The translations under genes and the position numbers were made by a program. Shown here one piece after another: positions 55,534-64,000 of a DNA stretch of 64,000 nt; position 1 is the stretch's first letter; each line of letters opens with the position of its first letter. Origin of the DNA: Roseibium alexandrii DFL-11 (GTDB taxonomy: Bacteria > Pseudomonadota > Alphaproteobacteria > Rhizobiales > Stappiaceae); contig NZ_CM011002.1 in NCBI RefSeq assembly GCF_000158095.2, positions 1,627,228 to 1,691,227 of the forward strand, in the 5' to 3' direction. A model generated the notes under the pieces. That model had not been told where the DNA came from. It saw nothing but the letters and a program-made list of their open reading frames with translations, and did no database searches.

Positions 55534-56586
55534 ATGGCTCGACTTATAACCGCTTTTCTTTTCCTAATGCTCGCCGCACAACCAAAATCCGCGCAAGAAA
55601 TTATCGATCGTGAGTTCTACCGAGGCTATTTCAGTGACCCAAGCATCATTGTCTTGAACACATTCCGACCGATGAAAGCTGGTGACTTAGTCAAAATATT
55701 TGGGCCTCAAAACTATCGAGTTCATAGTCTTTCCAATTGCATTAGATCAAGTCGCAGCACATCGCCGCTTCGGCAAAAAAGAACCTTGGCTGTCAAAACA
55801 ACCAGTCAAAACATCGATTGGTACGAAAGTTTTACCATAAATGGTGGAATACTCGGTTTAGGAGGATCCTACGAAAACACTATTTCCCGACAGGATATCG
55901 CAACTTATTCGGGTTCAGGAAACCAGTCCGCATTCCGAGCTTATGCTAGCGATCTGGCGATTGGTCTGTTCGACATACCAACAGTCATAGATGCATCCAA
56001 GTGCCCCAAGTACCTTAATTGGGCGGGGGCTAGTGGTGGATGGGTAATACCGGAGACCGTGTACTGCTTCGAAGGAGATCTCGCAGTTTCCTCAACAGTT
56101 ACGCTCAAGGCTCAGCAAGAATTTTCGCTATCTCTAGATGCAATAGAACCACTGGTTCGACAGATACCCTGGGCATCAGCTGTACTCAAGTCGACATCAA
56201 TGAGCGGGAAAAACGTCGACGAGTTTTCATTCACTACAGATATGAATGCCAATTTTCCGGGATCTGATAAAGACGTGGAGCCGACTGCTCTGGCACTACG
56301 TCCGCTATATATTAACCCCGAGATCGCATCGGAAATCAGTCGGTTGTTCCGAAAGCATCTTGAAGAAAACATTTCAGATACCGAGAAAGCAAAGGCCGTG
56401 ATTGAAGAACTTCCCGAGCTGAACACGAAAAGCGAAGGTAGCCTCATCAATCGTGTCTTCGCACCTAGCGAAACCATATATCGGGAATGGATCTCCGAAA
56501 CAAATGAGCAAGTCGAACGAAATCGGCAAATTGCTTATGATGTCAGAAGAACTCTTCTCATGAACTATCTACTGTATGAAGGGTAG
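55534..56586 (+). CDS. AT-rich orphan secreted protein, unknown
   Basis: 350 aa from ATG 55534, which has GGAGA 6-7 bp upstream. Residues 1-20 form a signal peptide (LITAFLFLMLAAQPKSAQ). The mature protein shows no known motif. Early parts have VLNTFRPMKAGDLVKIFG and a Gly-rich GGILGLGGSYENT; four Cys could form disulfides; the C-terminal 100 residues are helical and charged (EISRLFRKHLEENISDTEKAK). Base and codon use are clearly richer in A/T than in all neighbours, including the 290 bp before it. This suggests acquisition by transfer. No mobile element remains at its borders. Confidence 0.7.
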   Translation: MARLITAFLFLMLAAQPKSAQEIIDREFYRGYFSDPSIIVLNTFRPMKAGDLVKIFGPQNYRVHSLSNCIRSSRSTSPLRQKRTLAVKTTSQNIDWYESFTINGGILGLGGSYENTISRQDIATYSGSGNQSAFRAYASDLAIGLFDIPTVIDASKCPKYLNWAGASGGWVIPETVYCFEGDLAVSSTVTLKAQQEFSLSLDAIEPLVRQIPWASAVLKSTSMSGKNVDEFSFTTDMNANFPGSDKDVEPTALALRPLYINPEIASEISRLFRKHLEENISDTEKAKAVIEELPELNTKSEGSLINRVFAPSETIYREWISETNEQVERNRQIAYDVRRTLLMNYLLYEG

Positions 56587-56595
56587 CTTGAGCAT

Positions 56596-58692
56596 CTATA
56601 CCACCCGCACCCACACGGCTGTGTCGTGATAGGCCGCACCGCCGTAAGGGGCGACCGGGTCGGCGCCGGTGAGCGTGTTGATGCCACGGCCATCCTCAAA
56701 AGCCTCGTTCGGCCAGATGCCTTCCGAAATCACCGTGCCCGGAGCGACCGTCTCAACAAACCGCGCATGAAGCGTGACCGCGCCGCGCGCATTGCCCATC
56801 CTCACCTTGGCGCCATCGGCTATCCCGAACTTTTCGGCATCCTCCGGCCGCAGCCAGACTTCCGGCCGGCCCTCCTTCTTGCGCGAGCCATCGGTTTCGT
56901 TGAAGCTGGAATTCAAGAACGAGCGGGCTGGTGCCGTCACCAGCCGTAGTGGATATGCCTCGTTTGCTGCCTCAATTGCATCCCACTGGTCCGGGAACTC
57001 GGGCATCTGCTGCCACGGACCGAAAGGGTCGCCTGCCGGTTTGTTGGGAGCAGCGGAGCGGCCCCAATCCGGTTTAAAATGAAATTTCTGATCCGCATGG
57101 CCAAAGCCGTTCAGATAATGCGCCTCCGCAAAATCCGGTTGCAAATCGATCCACTTGTTTGCTTCCAGATTTTCCAAGGTGCCATAGCCGGAATTTTCCA
57201 GCATCCAGGCAATATGGTCGCGCGCGCTTTTCTCAAAGCCTGCATGAGACTTTGAATCAACACGGGCCGCGATCTCATTCAAAACAAAAAGATTTTCCTT
57301 CGGCCCTTCAGGCGGCTCAACCACTTTCGGCCCAAGCAGCAGGTACTGATGGCCACCACCCTTGTAGATGTCGTCGTGTTCGAGGAATTGCGTTGCCGGC
57401 AGGACGATATCTGCCATTTCGGCGGTTTCCGTCATGAATTGCTCGTGGACGACGGTGAAGAGATCCTCACGCTCAAACCCCTTGCGGACAAGCTCCTGCT
57501 CCGGAGCGACCGACATCGGGTTGGTGTTCTGGATCAGCATGGCCTTGACCGGAGGCCCGCCCACCAGCGCGTCCTGATCGCCCGTCAGGATCCGGCCAAT
57601 GAGGCTTTGATCCAGCGTCCGGACAGATGGATCGATCAGGCTGTTTGCCTCGATCATTTCCTTGTTCAGCTGATAGATCGCGCCGTTGTTGTGAAACGCA
57701 CCGCCCCCCTCAACTTGCCAAGCGCCGGTGACCGCTGCGATAGAAGCCGCCGCATGCATGGCCACCGCACCGTTGCGCGCGCGGGTGAACCCGTACCCAA
57801 GGCGGAAGAAGGTCTTCTTGACCTCGCCGATCAACCGGGCGACCTCTTCGATTTGAGCCACCTCAAGACCGGTGATCGCGGCTGCCCAATCCGGTGTCCG
57901 CGTTTGAAGATGTGAGTCCAGTTCCTTCGGGAAGTCTGTGTATTTGCTCAGATAATCCCAATCGGCAAAACCATCACGGAAGAGCACATGCATGATCGCG
58001 CAGGCAAGTGCGGCATCGGTGCCCGGTTTCAGGATCAGGCCAATATCAGCCTGTTTCATGGTCTCTGTCTTATAGACATCGATGACGATGATCTTCGCCC
58101 CGCGCGCCTTCCGGGCTGCAATCGCGTGGGTCATGACGTTGACCTGTGTTGCAACCGCATTGGTGCCCCAGATCACGATTTGGTCGGACACGGCCATTTC
58201 GCGCGGGTCAGGCCCGGCCAGTTTGCCGGTGCCTGCGACATATCCGGTCCAGGCCATGTTGGTGCAGAAGCTGTCGAACTGGCGGGAGTAGCCCTTGGCA
58301 TGGCGCAAGCGGTGAATGCTGTCGCGCTGCACGAGCCCCATAGTCCCGGCATAGTGATACGGCCAGACGCTCTCTGCGCCGAATTCGGCTTCTGCTTCCA
58401 GGAACTTTTGGGCAATCAGGTCCAGTGCGGTGTCCCAGGAGATTTCCTCAAACCGCCCTTCCCCCTTCTTCCCAACCCGCCGCAAGGGCTTCAGCAAGCG
58501 CTCCGGGTGATAAAGCCGCTCGGCGTAGCGGGCGACCTTGGCGCAGATAACACCGGCGGTATACGCGTTGTCCTTGGCACCGTTCAGCCGCTTCACATCG
58601 CCATTAGGGTAAAAATGCACATCCAATGCACAGGTGGACGGACAGTCATGCGGACAGGCGGAAAATGCAGATTTTGGCGGCTGCTGCGTCAT
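56596..58692 (-). CDS. Molybdopterin-dependent oxidoreductase (cytoplasmic, DMSO reductase family)
   Basis: 698 aa. An N-terminal [4Fe-4S] site is formed by C13, C17, C21 and C50 (SACPHDCPSTCALD, GVICAKVARY). The molybdenum ligand is probably Cys143 in FDSFCTNMAWTGY. Molybdopterin-binding segments follow (IVIWGTNAVATQVN, LIQNTNPMSVAP, ETAEMADIVLPATQFLEHDD) and the C-terminal cap with VRMGNARGAVTLHARF. No Tat signal is present, so it works in the cytoplasm. No small subunit or membrane anchor is linked, and its substrate cannot be inferred. Confidence 0.88.
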   Translation of the reverse strand: MTQQPPKSAFSACPHDCPSTCALDVHFYPNGDVKRLNGAKDNAYTAGVICAKVARYAERLYHPERLLKPLRRVGKKGEGRFEEISWDTALDLIAQKFLEAEAEFGAESVWPYHYAGTMGLVQRDSIHRLRHAKGYSRQFDSFCTNMAWTGYVAGTGKLAGPDPREMAVSDQIVIWGTNAVATQVNVMTHAIAARKARGAKIIVIDVYKTETMKQADIGLILKPGTDAALACAIMHVLFRDGFADWDYLSKYTDFPKELDSHLQTRTPDWAAAITGLEVAQIEEVARLIGEVKKTFFRLGYGFTRARNGAVAMHAAASIAAVTGAWQVEGGGAFHNNGAIYQLNKEMIEANSLIDPSVRTLDQSLIGRILTGDQDALVGGPPVKAMLIQNTNPMSVAPEQELVRKGFEREDLFTVVHEQFMTETAEMADIVLPATQFLEHDDIYKGGGHQYLLLGPKVVEPPEGPKENLFVLNEIAARVDSKSHAGFEKSARDHIAWMLENSGYGTLENLEANKWIDLQPDFAEAHYLNGFGHADQKFHFKPDWGRSAAPNKPAGDPFGPWQQMPEFPDQWDAIEAANEAYPLRLVTAPARSFLNSSFNETDGSRKKEGRPEVWLRPEDAEKFGIADGAKVRMGNARGAVTLHARFVETVAPGTVISEGIWPNEAFEDGRGINTLTGADPVAPYGGAAYHDTAVWVRVV

Positions 58693-58797
58693 GGATCATT
58701 CCGGTCTTTGAACACGAGCGATCCTTATCCCTTTTCGCGCGCACAACCGTCAAGCACAGCTTTGTCCGGGTGACATTTAGAGCGACCGCGTCTCCGC

Positions 58798-59241
58798 TTA
58801 TCCGCCAAGCAATTTGATCCGCGCGTCGCGGTCGTGCCATTTGGTCTGAAATTCCTCGGCACTGACCACTCCATCCTTGTTTTCGTCCATCAGGTCGACC
58901 CAGGTGCCCGAATTCGACATGAATTCACCGGCTGACACTTTGCCATCGCCATCCACGTCATTCAGATCGAGGCCCATCAGGACGGACGTGTCTGCGGACT
59001 GTGTCTCCGGTTCAGCTTGGGCATCTGCTAAAAACTCATTACTGTCCAGAAAGCCATCCTTGTTGGTGTCAAGCTTTGCAAAAAGAGCTTGCCTGCGCTT
59101 TTCAGCTTCTTCGATAGAAACGACGCCGTCGTTGTTCACATCCCAGCGTTCCATGAAACTGGCGCCAGCATCATCTGCCGCCCAAACACACGTTGAGGTC
59201 AACACGCCAGCAACCAACGTCAACACGAGTTTTCGATCCAT
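58798..59241 (-). CDS. Exported calcium-binding protein with four EF-hands
   Basis: 147 aa with a signal peptide (to about residue 21, VWAADD). Four EF-hand loops are readable: DVNNDGVVSIEE, DTNKDGFLDSNE, DVDGDGKVSAGE and DENKDGVVSAEE, each with acidic residues at positions 1, 3, 5 and 12. It should bind Ca2+ in the periplasm or outside the cell. A single gene; role (buffer or signalling) unknown. Confidence 0.9.
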   Translation of the reverse strand: MDRKLVLTLVAGVLTSTCVWAADDAGASFMERWDVNNDGVVSIEEAEKRRQALFAKLDTNKDGFLDSNEFLADAQAEPETQSADTSVLMGLDLNDVDGDGKVSAGEFMSNSGTWVDLMDENKDGVVSAEEFQTKWHDRDARIKLLGG

Positions 59242-59330
59242 AAACAGCCCCCAATATCAAACAGTGGGGCACACGCACTATTTATGCGAATGACAAGAAT
59301 GCATGCGCCCACGCACCCTTGTCTCCTTAT

Positions 59331-60464
59331 TCAGCTGCCACTGCAAGGGCTGCGGCCGCCTTGGCGGCGTTGGCCCTGGCGAGGTCCGGCTCCGGGCGGT
59401 GGTGGGCGGTGGCCGCCTTGCAGAAACCGTGGCCGATGCCCGCCTTGAGCCTGGATAAGCGTCAGGGCTTCCTCCCTGTTGTCGCTCATGGCGGTGAAGC
59501 CGATCGTGGGTCTGTTTGTAGCGGGGTCGGCGGCAAGTGCCGCGAACTGACTTTCTGCCTCATCACTTTGGACATCGGCCCGACGTTTCAACCGCTTGAA
59601 GCTTGAGTCCGGCGCGCCCATCCAGCAGCGCGGAATGTACGGAAAACTATCTGTAAGGACGTAGTGATACGTCCCATTCGGATATTCCGGTGTAACGGCA
59701 ACCCGGCCGTTGCACTGGTCCAGATCCCCTGCGCCGGCAACATATGCCCAGTCCTGGGTGAACTTGCCATTGTAGCGCTCGCCCGGTCCGCTTGGACGGG
59801 TTCCGCTCTTGATCCGGTAGCTGCTTTTCAGCTTCTTCACGGCCGACGTCTGCTCAGATTTCGAATAGCCATAGGGGCCGTAGATCGGAAATCCATCAGC
59901 TGCCCAGCCGATCAGCGCGGGAACGGACCGGCCACCTTCAGAGGCCAGAATCCCTGTCGGAATGCCATGATAGTGGTAGCTCCCATCCGGCTGCACGTGG
60001 GCATTGTATGTGTCGAGCCCCAACTTGCAGGCCCCGCCCAGCGCTTCGTAATTCCACCCCGACCTGCGGTTGTTTTGCCAGTATTCGGCTGTGCCCGGAT
60101 CCATAACAACACCGTTGATCGCAATGCCGAATACAGACCCTTGGGCATTTGTTGCGCGACCGGTCTTTCGCGGGTTTAGCGGGATTTTGAGGTTGTAGTT
60201 CTTTTTGGAAATACTGTGCGGATTGTTTCGGTTCGGAAAGGTGCCTGGCTTCTTGATCGGATAACCGTTGGCACGGATCCGCCTTGAATTGCCATCCACC
60301 GTGATGTCCGCAGAGGCCTCGGCTTCAGGAACCAGCAGCTCCAAAACACCTTCTCCTAAATGGTGATGTTCGAGCGCTTCTTCACCTGTCAAAGGTGCCG
60401 AACTGTCATGCGCTACTGCTGGTGAGGCAGCCAGTGCGCAGATGAGAAATGCCGTTTTATGCAT
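59331..60464 (-). CDS. Exported YHYH-domain protein
   Basis: 377 aa from ATG 60464 (GGGAGA upstream; a TTG two codons earlier is open). The signal peptide ends AVAHD. The YHYH domain is marked by GSYHYHG, preceded by NAHVQPD and followed by WAADGFPIYGPYG and a second Y-H-Y in GTYHYVLTDSFPY; the His residues suggest metal binding. The last 40 residues (QGGHRPRFLQGGHRPPPPG) are Pro/Gly-rich and doubtful: a neighbouring frame is equally open there and ends in an Ala-rich helix. Function of the domain is unknown. Confidence 0.82.
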   Translation of the reverse strand: MHKTAFLICALAASPAVAHDSSAPLTGEEALEHHHLGEGVLELLVPEAEASADITVDGNSRRIRANGYPIKKPGTFPNRNNPHSISKKNYNLKIPLNPRKTGRATNAQGSVFGIAINGVVMDPGTAEYWQNNRRSGWNYEALGGACKLGLDTYNAHVQPDGSYHYHGIPTGILASEGGRSVPALIGWAADGFPIYGPYGYSKSEQTSAVKKLKSSYRIKSGTRPSGPGERYNGKFTQDWAYVAGAGDLDQCNGRVAVTPEYPNGTYHYVLTDSFPYIPRCWMGAPDSSFKRLKRRADVQSDEAESQFAALAADPATNRPTIGFTAMSDNREEALTLIQAQGGHRPRFLQGGHRPPPPGAGPRQGQRRQGGRSPCSGS

Positions 60465-60582
60465 CTCCAAGTCTCCCGTGTCTTAAGCCCAAGACACGCT
60501 CAATATGACTGCATCGTCAAGCAGATGCTGTCACCAAGAGGTATGGAATTGTATCAAGGTGTACCAGTGGCGCTTTACCCCC

Positions 60583-60655
60583 CTCGCCGTCCCGGCCTCG
60601 CGCCGGGACATGACATCACCGTTTGGAGGTGGTCCCGGATCAAGCCCGGGGCGGC
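60583..60655. repeat. Dispersed GC-rich palindromic repeat remnants
   Basis: Two hairpin-like units lie close together: TCCCGGCCTCGCGCCGGGA and GTCCCGGATCAAGCCCGGGG. Units of this kind (CCCGG...CCGGG around a short loop) are scattered in intergenic regions of many Rhizobiales genomes. No function is evident. Confidence 0.55.
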
Positions 60656-60686
60656 ACGGAGAAAACAGAAGGTGTTCTCCAAAACG

Positions 60687-60723
60687 CAAAAAGGACCGGC
60701 CGATTTTCGCGGCCAGCCCTTTC
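60687..60723 (-). terminator. Intrinsic terminator of ndk
   Basis: Read on the minus strand, GGGCTGGCCG and CGGCCGGTCC form a stem with a small mismatch around GCGAAAAT, followed by TTTTT, about 25 bp past the ndk stop. Confidence 0.7.
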
Positions 60724-60745
60724 AAATCAAAACAGCTAAGAAAAA

Positions 60746-61168
60746 TTAGCCGACCAGCTCGGTGCCGGAGAACCAGAAGGCGATTTCTTCTGCAGCTGTT
60801 TCCGGGGCGTCGGAACCGTGAACGGAGTTTTCACCGATGGACAAGGCGAACTCCTTGCGGATGGTGCCTTCAGCAGCGTCCGCCGGGTTGGTTGCACCCA
60901 TGACTTCGCGGTTTTTCGCAATCGCGTTTTCACCTTCAAGAACCTGAACAACAGTCGGGCCGGAAGACATGAATTCAGTCAGTTCGCCGAAGAACGGACG
61001 CTCGGAGTGAACTGCGTAAAATGCTTCAGCTTCGCGGATAGACATCCATACGCGCTTGGAAGCAACAACCCGCAGGCCTGCGTCTTCGAACTTCTTGACG
61101 ATAGCGCCGGTGAGGTTCCGTTTGGTGGCATCCGGCTTGATCATGGAAAACGTGCGTTCAATCGCCAT
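60746..61168 (-). CDS. ndk: Nucleoside diphosphate kinase
   Basis: 140 aa, full length. It starts [18 protein letters not shown] and has the phospho-His H117 in the signature NSVHGSD. It keeps NTP pools in balance by moving the gamma phosphate from ATP to NDPs. A single gene with its own terminator. Confidence 0.97.
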   Translation of the reverse strand: MAIERTFSMIKPDATKRNLTGAIVKKFEDAGLRVVASKRVWMSIREAEAFYAVHSERPFFGELTEFMSSGPTVVQVLEGENAIAKNREVMGATNPADAAEGTIRKEFALSIGENSVHGSDAPETAAEEIAFWFSGTELVG

Positions 61169-61403
61169 TTTGTCGTCTTTCTTGAGCTAGTGGGTCGGAC
61201 CGGCTGGTCCGCCGCATCCTGCATCCGTTTTTGAATTTCGCGGCCTTCATAACGGGGCCCCGCCCTGCCCGCAAGGGGGGCAGGCGATGACATTTTCATG
61301 TCGATGACTGTCTGCTTGGATCTTAAGGCCGCTGGTCATCCCCCCAATTGCCGCCTAATCTGATACCAGACCAGATTACACCTGCCTGAAAAAGGTTCGC
61401 TGA

Positions 61404-62279
61404 ATGCGCCACGTCCTGACCCGTTTCCGTCCATTGCTTCGGACGAGCCTCTCTGCAGCGGGACTGGTTTTGCTCGGCAGTTTTGCGGCAATCGCATCAA
61501 TAGACAATGTTAGAGCAAACAGCTTCGCTTCCCAAGACGCACGGCTTTCAGAACTGCCCTCTGAAGATCTGGAAGACCTCCTGGTGTTCGTCGGCGGCAA
61601 TGCGCTCTTCGCAGCCTATCACGAGGCCGGGCATATGCTGGTCTCCGAACTCAGCATCCCGGTCCTTGGCCAGGAAGAAGACGCCGTCGACAATCTTGCG
61701 ACCTTATCCATGCTGGCTGCTGACAATGATGAGACGGACCTTTTGTTGATCAATGCGATGATTGGCTGGTTCCTGGTTGCATCGTTCGGCAGCGATGACC
61801 TCATCTTTTACGGTGAACATGATCTCGATGAACAACGCGGCTACAGAATCCTCTGCCTGATGGTCGGCGCGGATGAAGATGCGTTCCTGGATCTGGCGCG
61901 TGATCTTGAGCTCCCGGAAGAACGCATCGAGACCTGCGCCTTTGACTACGAGCAAACAGCCGATTCCTGGGAAGCGGTAACCGACCCGTACCTGCGCGAG
62001 GGCGATACGCCGGCTGGTCGGATCAAGGTTGTCCATGATGCGGCCCCTTCGGGACTGGAAAGCGTTGCCTTGTTCCTGCGGGAAGCAGAAATCCTGGAAC
62101 AGGTCGCCGACGAGCTCGACACCTTCTATAATCTGCCCGAGCCTGTGACATTCCGCGCGTCAAGCTGCGGGGTCGAAAATGCCTTTTGGGACCCGGACAC
62201 GCGGGAAGTGATCCTGTGCCACGAATTTCTGGGTGGATTGGCTGAACTCTATCTCGCCGATCTGACGTTCGACAATTAA
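61404..62279 (+). CDS. Exported DUF4344 putative metallopeptidase
   Basis: 291 aa. The N-terminal hydrophobic segment (about 13-36) is a signal peptide or anchor. The zinc motif is H73-E74-A-G-H77 in YHEAGHMLVSEL. Other family marks are VLGQEEDAVDN, the DEQRGYRILCLMVGAD segment and the end CGVENAFWDPDTREVILCHEF. The four cysteines may pair in the periplasm. Substrate unknown. It converges with the AraC gene; the two stop codons overlap in TTAA. Confidence 0.85.
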   Translation: MRHVLTRFRPLLRTSLSAAGLVLLGSFAAIASIDNVRANSFASQDARLSELPSEDLEDLLVFVGGNALFAAYHEAGHMLVSELSIPVLGQEEDAVDNLATLSMLAADNDETDLLLINAMIGWFLVASFGSDDLIFYGEHDLDEQRGYRILCLMVGADEDAFLDLARDLELPEERIETCAFDYEQTADSWEAVTDPYLREGDTPAGRIKVVHDAAPSGLESVALFLREAEILEQVADELDTFYNLPEPVTFRASSCGVENAFWDPDTREVILCHEFLGGLAELYLADLTFDN

Positions 62280-63298
62280 TCGGCAGCCTGCATTTTCTTC
62301 CGGTAATCGCCCGGCGGCATCCCATAGCGTTTCTGAAACTCTCTATAAAAATTCGAGCGTGTCAAAAAACCGGCCTTTTCCATGACCTGTGTTGCCGGTG
62401 CATCAGTCGTGGTCAGCAATCGCGCGGCTTCTTCCACACGCAAATGATTGACGAACTGACTGACGCTCTGCCCCTTGCCTGCGTTGATCGCACGTGACAA
62501 CTCACGATCCGGAACCCCCACACGCCGTGCGAGCCGGGTCGCCGTCAACCCGGTATCGCGAAACAGTTCCTGCTCCACCAAAACACCGTGCGCCTTCTGA
62601 ACGATCTTCTCGTTCCCCCCATTCAAAGCCGGCCGGGCCGCCGCGCGCAAACCGCCTTTGGCGCCCAAGTTCACCCACATCAGCACTGCGGCCACTGTTG
62701 TGATCAAACCAAGTGTCGCCAATGACACGAGCCATGCTGCCGCCCTCTCTTCAGAATGCGCAAACAGGACCGCAATCCCGCCATCAACAATCAGAGTTGC
62801 AATCATCGTGGCAAGAACGACCGCTTCGATACGGTGCCAGCGGCCGGTCAACTGAACTGGGATCTGGCTGAGCTCATCCGGACCGCGGAGCCAATGCCGC
62901 GCCAGCAGCACGGCGTAGGCGGTAAAACTCAGCGCGATCACGACGTCGGGCAAGACACGCGCTTCTTGCGGGAAAAGCACCAGCATGGCTGCGACGCTGG
63001 CGATGACACCATGAAACAAAAAGGATTTTCGCAGACGTTCTAAGGCCTGCGTCAACGAAAGGAAACTCAGGAACGCAAGCGGCGCGATCCACACCGGCAA
63101 CACCCGCTGCAGTGGCAGGAAAGAAAAGATCCCGAAGGCAAAACGCAAACCGACAAAAACGGTCTCTAGAACCAGCAGCGCCAGCAACAAAGCAAAACAT
63201 AGCCGGGCTATGACCGGAAGACCGCGCCAGAAAACAACGGACAGCAATAGCCCAAGAAAAAGCGCTGCGAGAAGAAACGATACGGGAATGCTGATCAT
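62276..63298 (-). CDS. Membrane-anchored AraC-family regulator
   Basis: 340 aa. Residues 1 to about 210 contain about seven hydrophobic segments (SIPVSFLLAALFLGLLLSV onward). The C-terminal 110 residues are an AraC DNA-binding domain with both helix-turn-helices (TATRLARRVGVPDRELSRAI; VMEKAGFLTRSNFYREFQ) and the PGDYRKK end. Such proteins bind DNA from the membrane, as in other 7TM-AraC regulators. It is divergent from the alpha/beta hydrolase gene at 63442, a possible target. Confidence 0.88.
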   Translation of the reverse strand: MISIPVSFLLAALFLGLLLSVVFWRGLPVIARLCFALLLALLVLETVFVGLRFAFGIFSFLPLQRVLPVWIAPLAFLSFLSLTQALERLRKSFLFHGVIASVAAMLVLFPQEARVLPDVVIALSFTAYAVLLARHWLRGPDELSQIPVQLTGRWHRIEAVVLATMIATLIVDGGIAVLFAHSEERAAAWLVSLATLGLITTVAAVLMWVNLGAKGGLRAAARPALNGGNEKIVQKAHGVLVEQELFRDTGLTATRLARRVGVPDRELSRAINAGKGQSVSQFVNHLRVEEAARLLTTTDAPATQVMEKAGFLTRSNFYREFQKRYGMPPGDYRKKMQAAD

Positions 63299-63441
63299 GC
63301 CGGTCCGGCCAAATGGAAAAAGGTTTGAGTTCCCTGTCCTTTATCACGTTTGAGGACAGGACACAGGCCGTCAGGCGGTTGTCATCAGGGGGGTCCTCAT
63401 CTCATCTCAGGCACAGTCCTTTGTTGAAACCCGGAGCTGTT

Positions 63442-64000
63442 ATGACCTCTTCATTTCCAATCTCACCGAGCCGCCATCTGCCAATGATGCTGGCCCTGTT
63501 GGCACTCACCGTCTTGCCGGCACGGCCCGCAGGTGCCGCCCCCGCTGAAACAACTTTCTCAGCGACGTTTGGCCCGGGAGTTCAAGAATTCCAGGTTCAA
63601 GACGACCAAACCGATCGCCCGCTGGCCGGTCACATCTGGTATCCAACGCCAACGCCGAACCACGCGCCGCGGGCAGACAGGAGCAAGGTCTGGCAAATGG
63701 CGCCCGCAGATCCAGGTGCCGAAGTTGCCGACGGGACATACCCGCTGCTGGTCGTATCGCACGGCATGTTCGGCAACACCTTCAATCAGGCCTGGCTCGG
63801 ATCAGAACTTGCAAGGCATGGCCATGTCGTTGCGATGGTCAATCACCCCGGGACAAGTTCTTTCCTGCGCGATCCTTTGCAAGCCCAACAGCTCTGGGAA
63901 CGGCCAAAGGATCTGTCGCGCTTGATTACACACCTGACGGAGCGCAGCACCTGGCGGGACTTCATCGATCAAAGCCGAGTTTCTGCGGCCGGCCATTCGC
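63442..64000 (+). CDS. Secreted alpha/beta hydrolase (3' end outside the window)
   Basis: The first 186 codons are present. ATG 63442 has GGAG 7 bp upstream. A signal peptide (to about residue 32, AGAAPAE) is followed by an alpha/beta hydrolase start: LAGHIWYPTP, LLVVSHGMFGN with the oxyanion-hole region, and VVAMVNHPGTSS. The window ends at AAGHS, the beginning of the G-x-S-x-G nucleophile elbow, so the catalytic triad cannot be checked. The pattern resembles dienelactone hydrolase- or PAF acetylhydrolase-like predicted hydrolases. Divergent from the membrane AraC regulator. Confidence 0.8.
   Translation, partial: MTSSFPISPSRHLPMMLALLALTVLPARPAGAAPAETTFSATFGPGVQEFQVQDDQTDRPLAGHIWYPTPTPNHAPRADRSKVWQMAPADPGAEVADGTYPLLVVSHGMFGNTFNQAWLGSELARHGHVVAMVNHPGTSSFLRDPLQAQQLWERPKDLSRLITHLTERSTWRDFIDQSRVSAAGHS

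Noticed and set aside
1..64000. CRISPR array, prophage or complete insertion sequence
   Set aside because: No regular repeat-spacer pattern, phage structural genes, integrase or transposase were recognised.

Overview
The window looks like a chromosomal segment of a marine-type alphaproteobacterium of the order Hyphomicrobiales (Rhizobiales), most like the Stappiaceae (Roseibium/Labrenzia). This is an inference from gene content: the run ppx-ppk-hdaA-AI-2E permease facing purM-purN, with rnd and aspS nearby, is a familiar alphaproteobacterial neighbourhood. HdaA, the short Q-loop cytochrome bd oxidase and the general codon use agree. No rRNA, tRNA, CRISPR array, complete insertion sequence or phage was seen.

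Layout. 0-11.5 kb: end of a MbcA/ParS-type antitoxin plus RES toxin; an orphan periplasmic solute-binding protein (SBP); a KefB-like antiporter whose stop codon lies in a branched palindromic repeat; cydAB; a sulfatase, a small coiled-coil protein and a PafA-like alkaline phosphatase in one run; a fatty acid desaturase. 11.8-17.3 kb: selO, two more orphan SBPs, an OxyR-like LysR regulator without the redox cysteines but with a well-formed OxyR-type operator, and two small divergent genes. 17.4-28.4 kb: a TetR-adaptor-RND efflux operon, an EAL phosphodiesterase with a periplasmic sensor, two unrecognised envelope proteins and an MsbA-like ABC exporter. 28.7-42.1 kb: aspS and rnd with about 10 kb of accessory genes between them: a pair of SBP paralogues (one broken by a single stop codon, with a possible third relic), a D-Ala-D-Ala carboxypeptidase, a VOC protein, an H-NOX/hybrid histidine kinase pair, a thiolase, an MFS carrier with a histidine-rich tail and an orphan ParA. 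42.2-50.2 kb: ppx, ppk, a composite palindromic repeat, hdaA, AI-2E permease, purM, purN. 50.2-64 kb: a secreted amidohydrolase, a MocR regulator whose probable operator recurs in front of a frameshifted DUF983 gene, an HlyD/membrane-protein pair, an AT-rich orphan secreted protein, a molybdopterin oxidoreductase, EF-hand and YHYH secreted proteins, ndk, a DUF4344 metallopeptidase, a membrane AraC regulator and the start of an alpha/beta hydrolase.

How the genes fit together. Housekeeping functions (respiration, purine synthesis, nucleotide balance, polyphosphate, control of DnaA, tRNA charging) alternate with sensing and envelope genes. Three regulatory circuits can be read from DNA plus protein: the Cys-less OxyR homologue with four ATAG/CTAT elements at 10-11 bp spacing; MocR with ATTGACTG repeats at its own promoter and at the DUF983 gene; and TetR with two related 17-mers upstream of the efflux operon. 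The H-NOX/kinase pair is a probable nitric oxide sensor. The most unusual themes are the repeated family-3-like SBPs without transporter genes and the CTAG-bounded nested palindromes.
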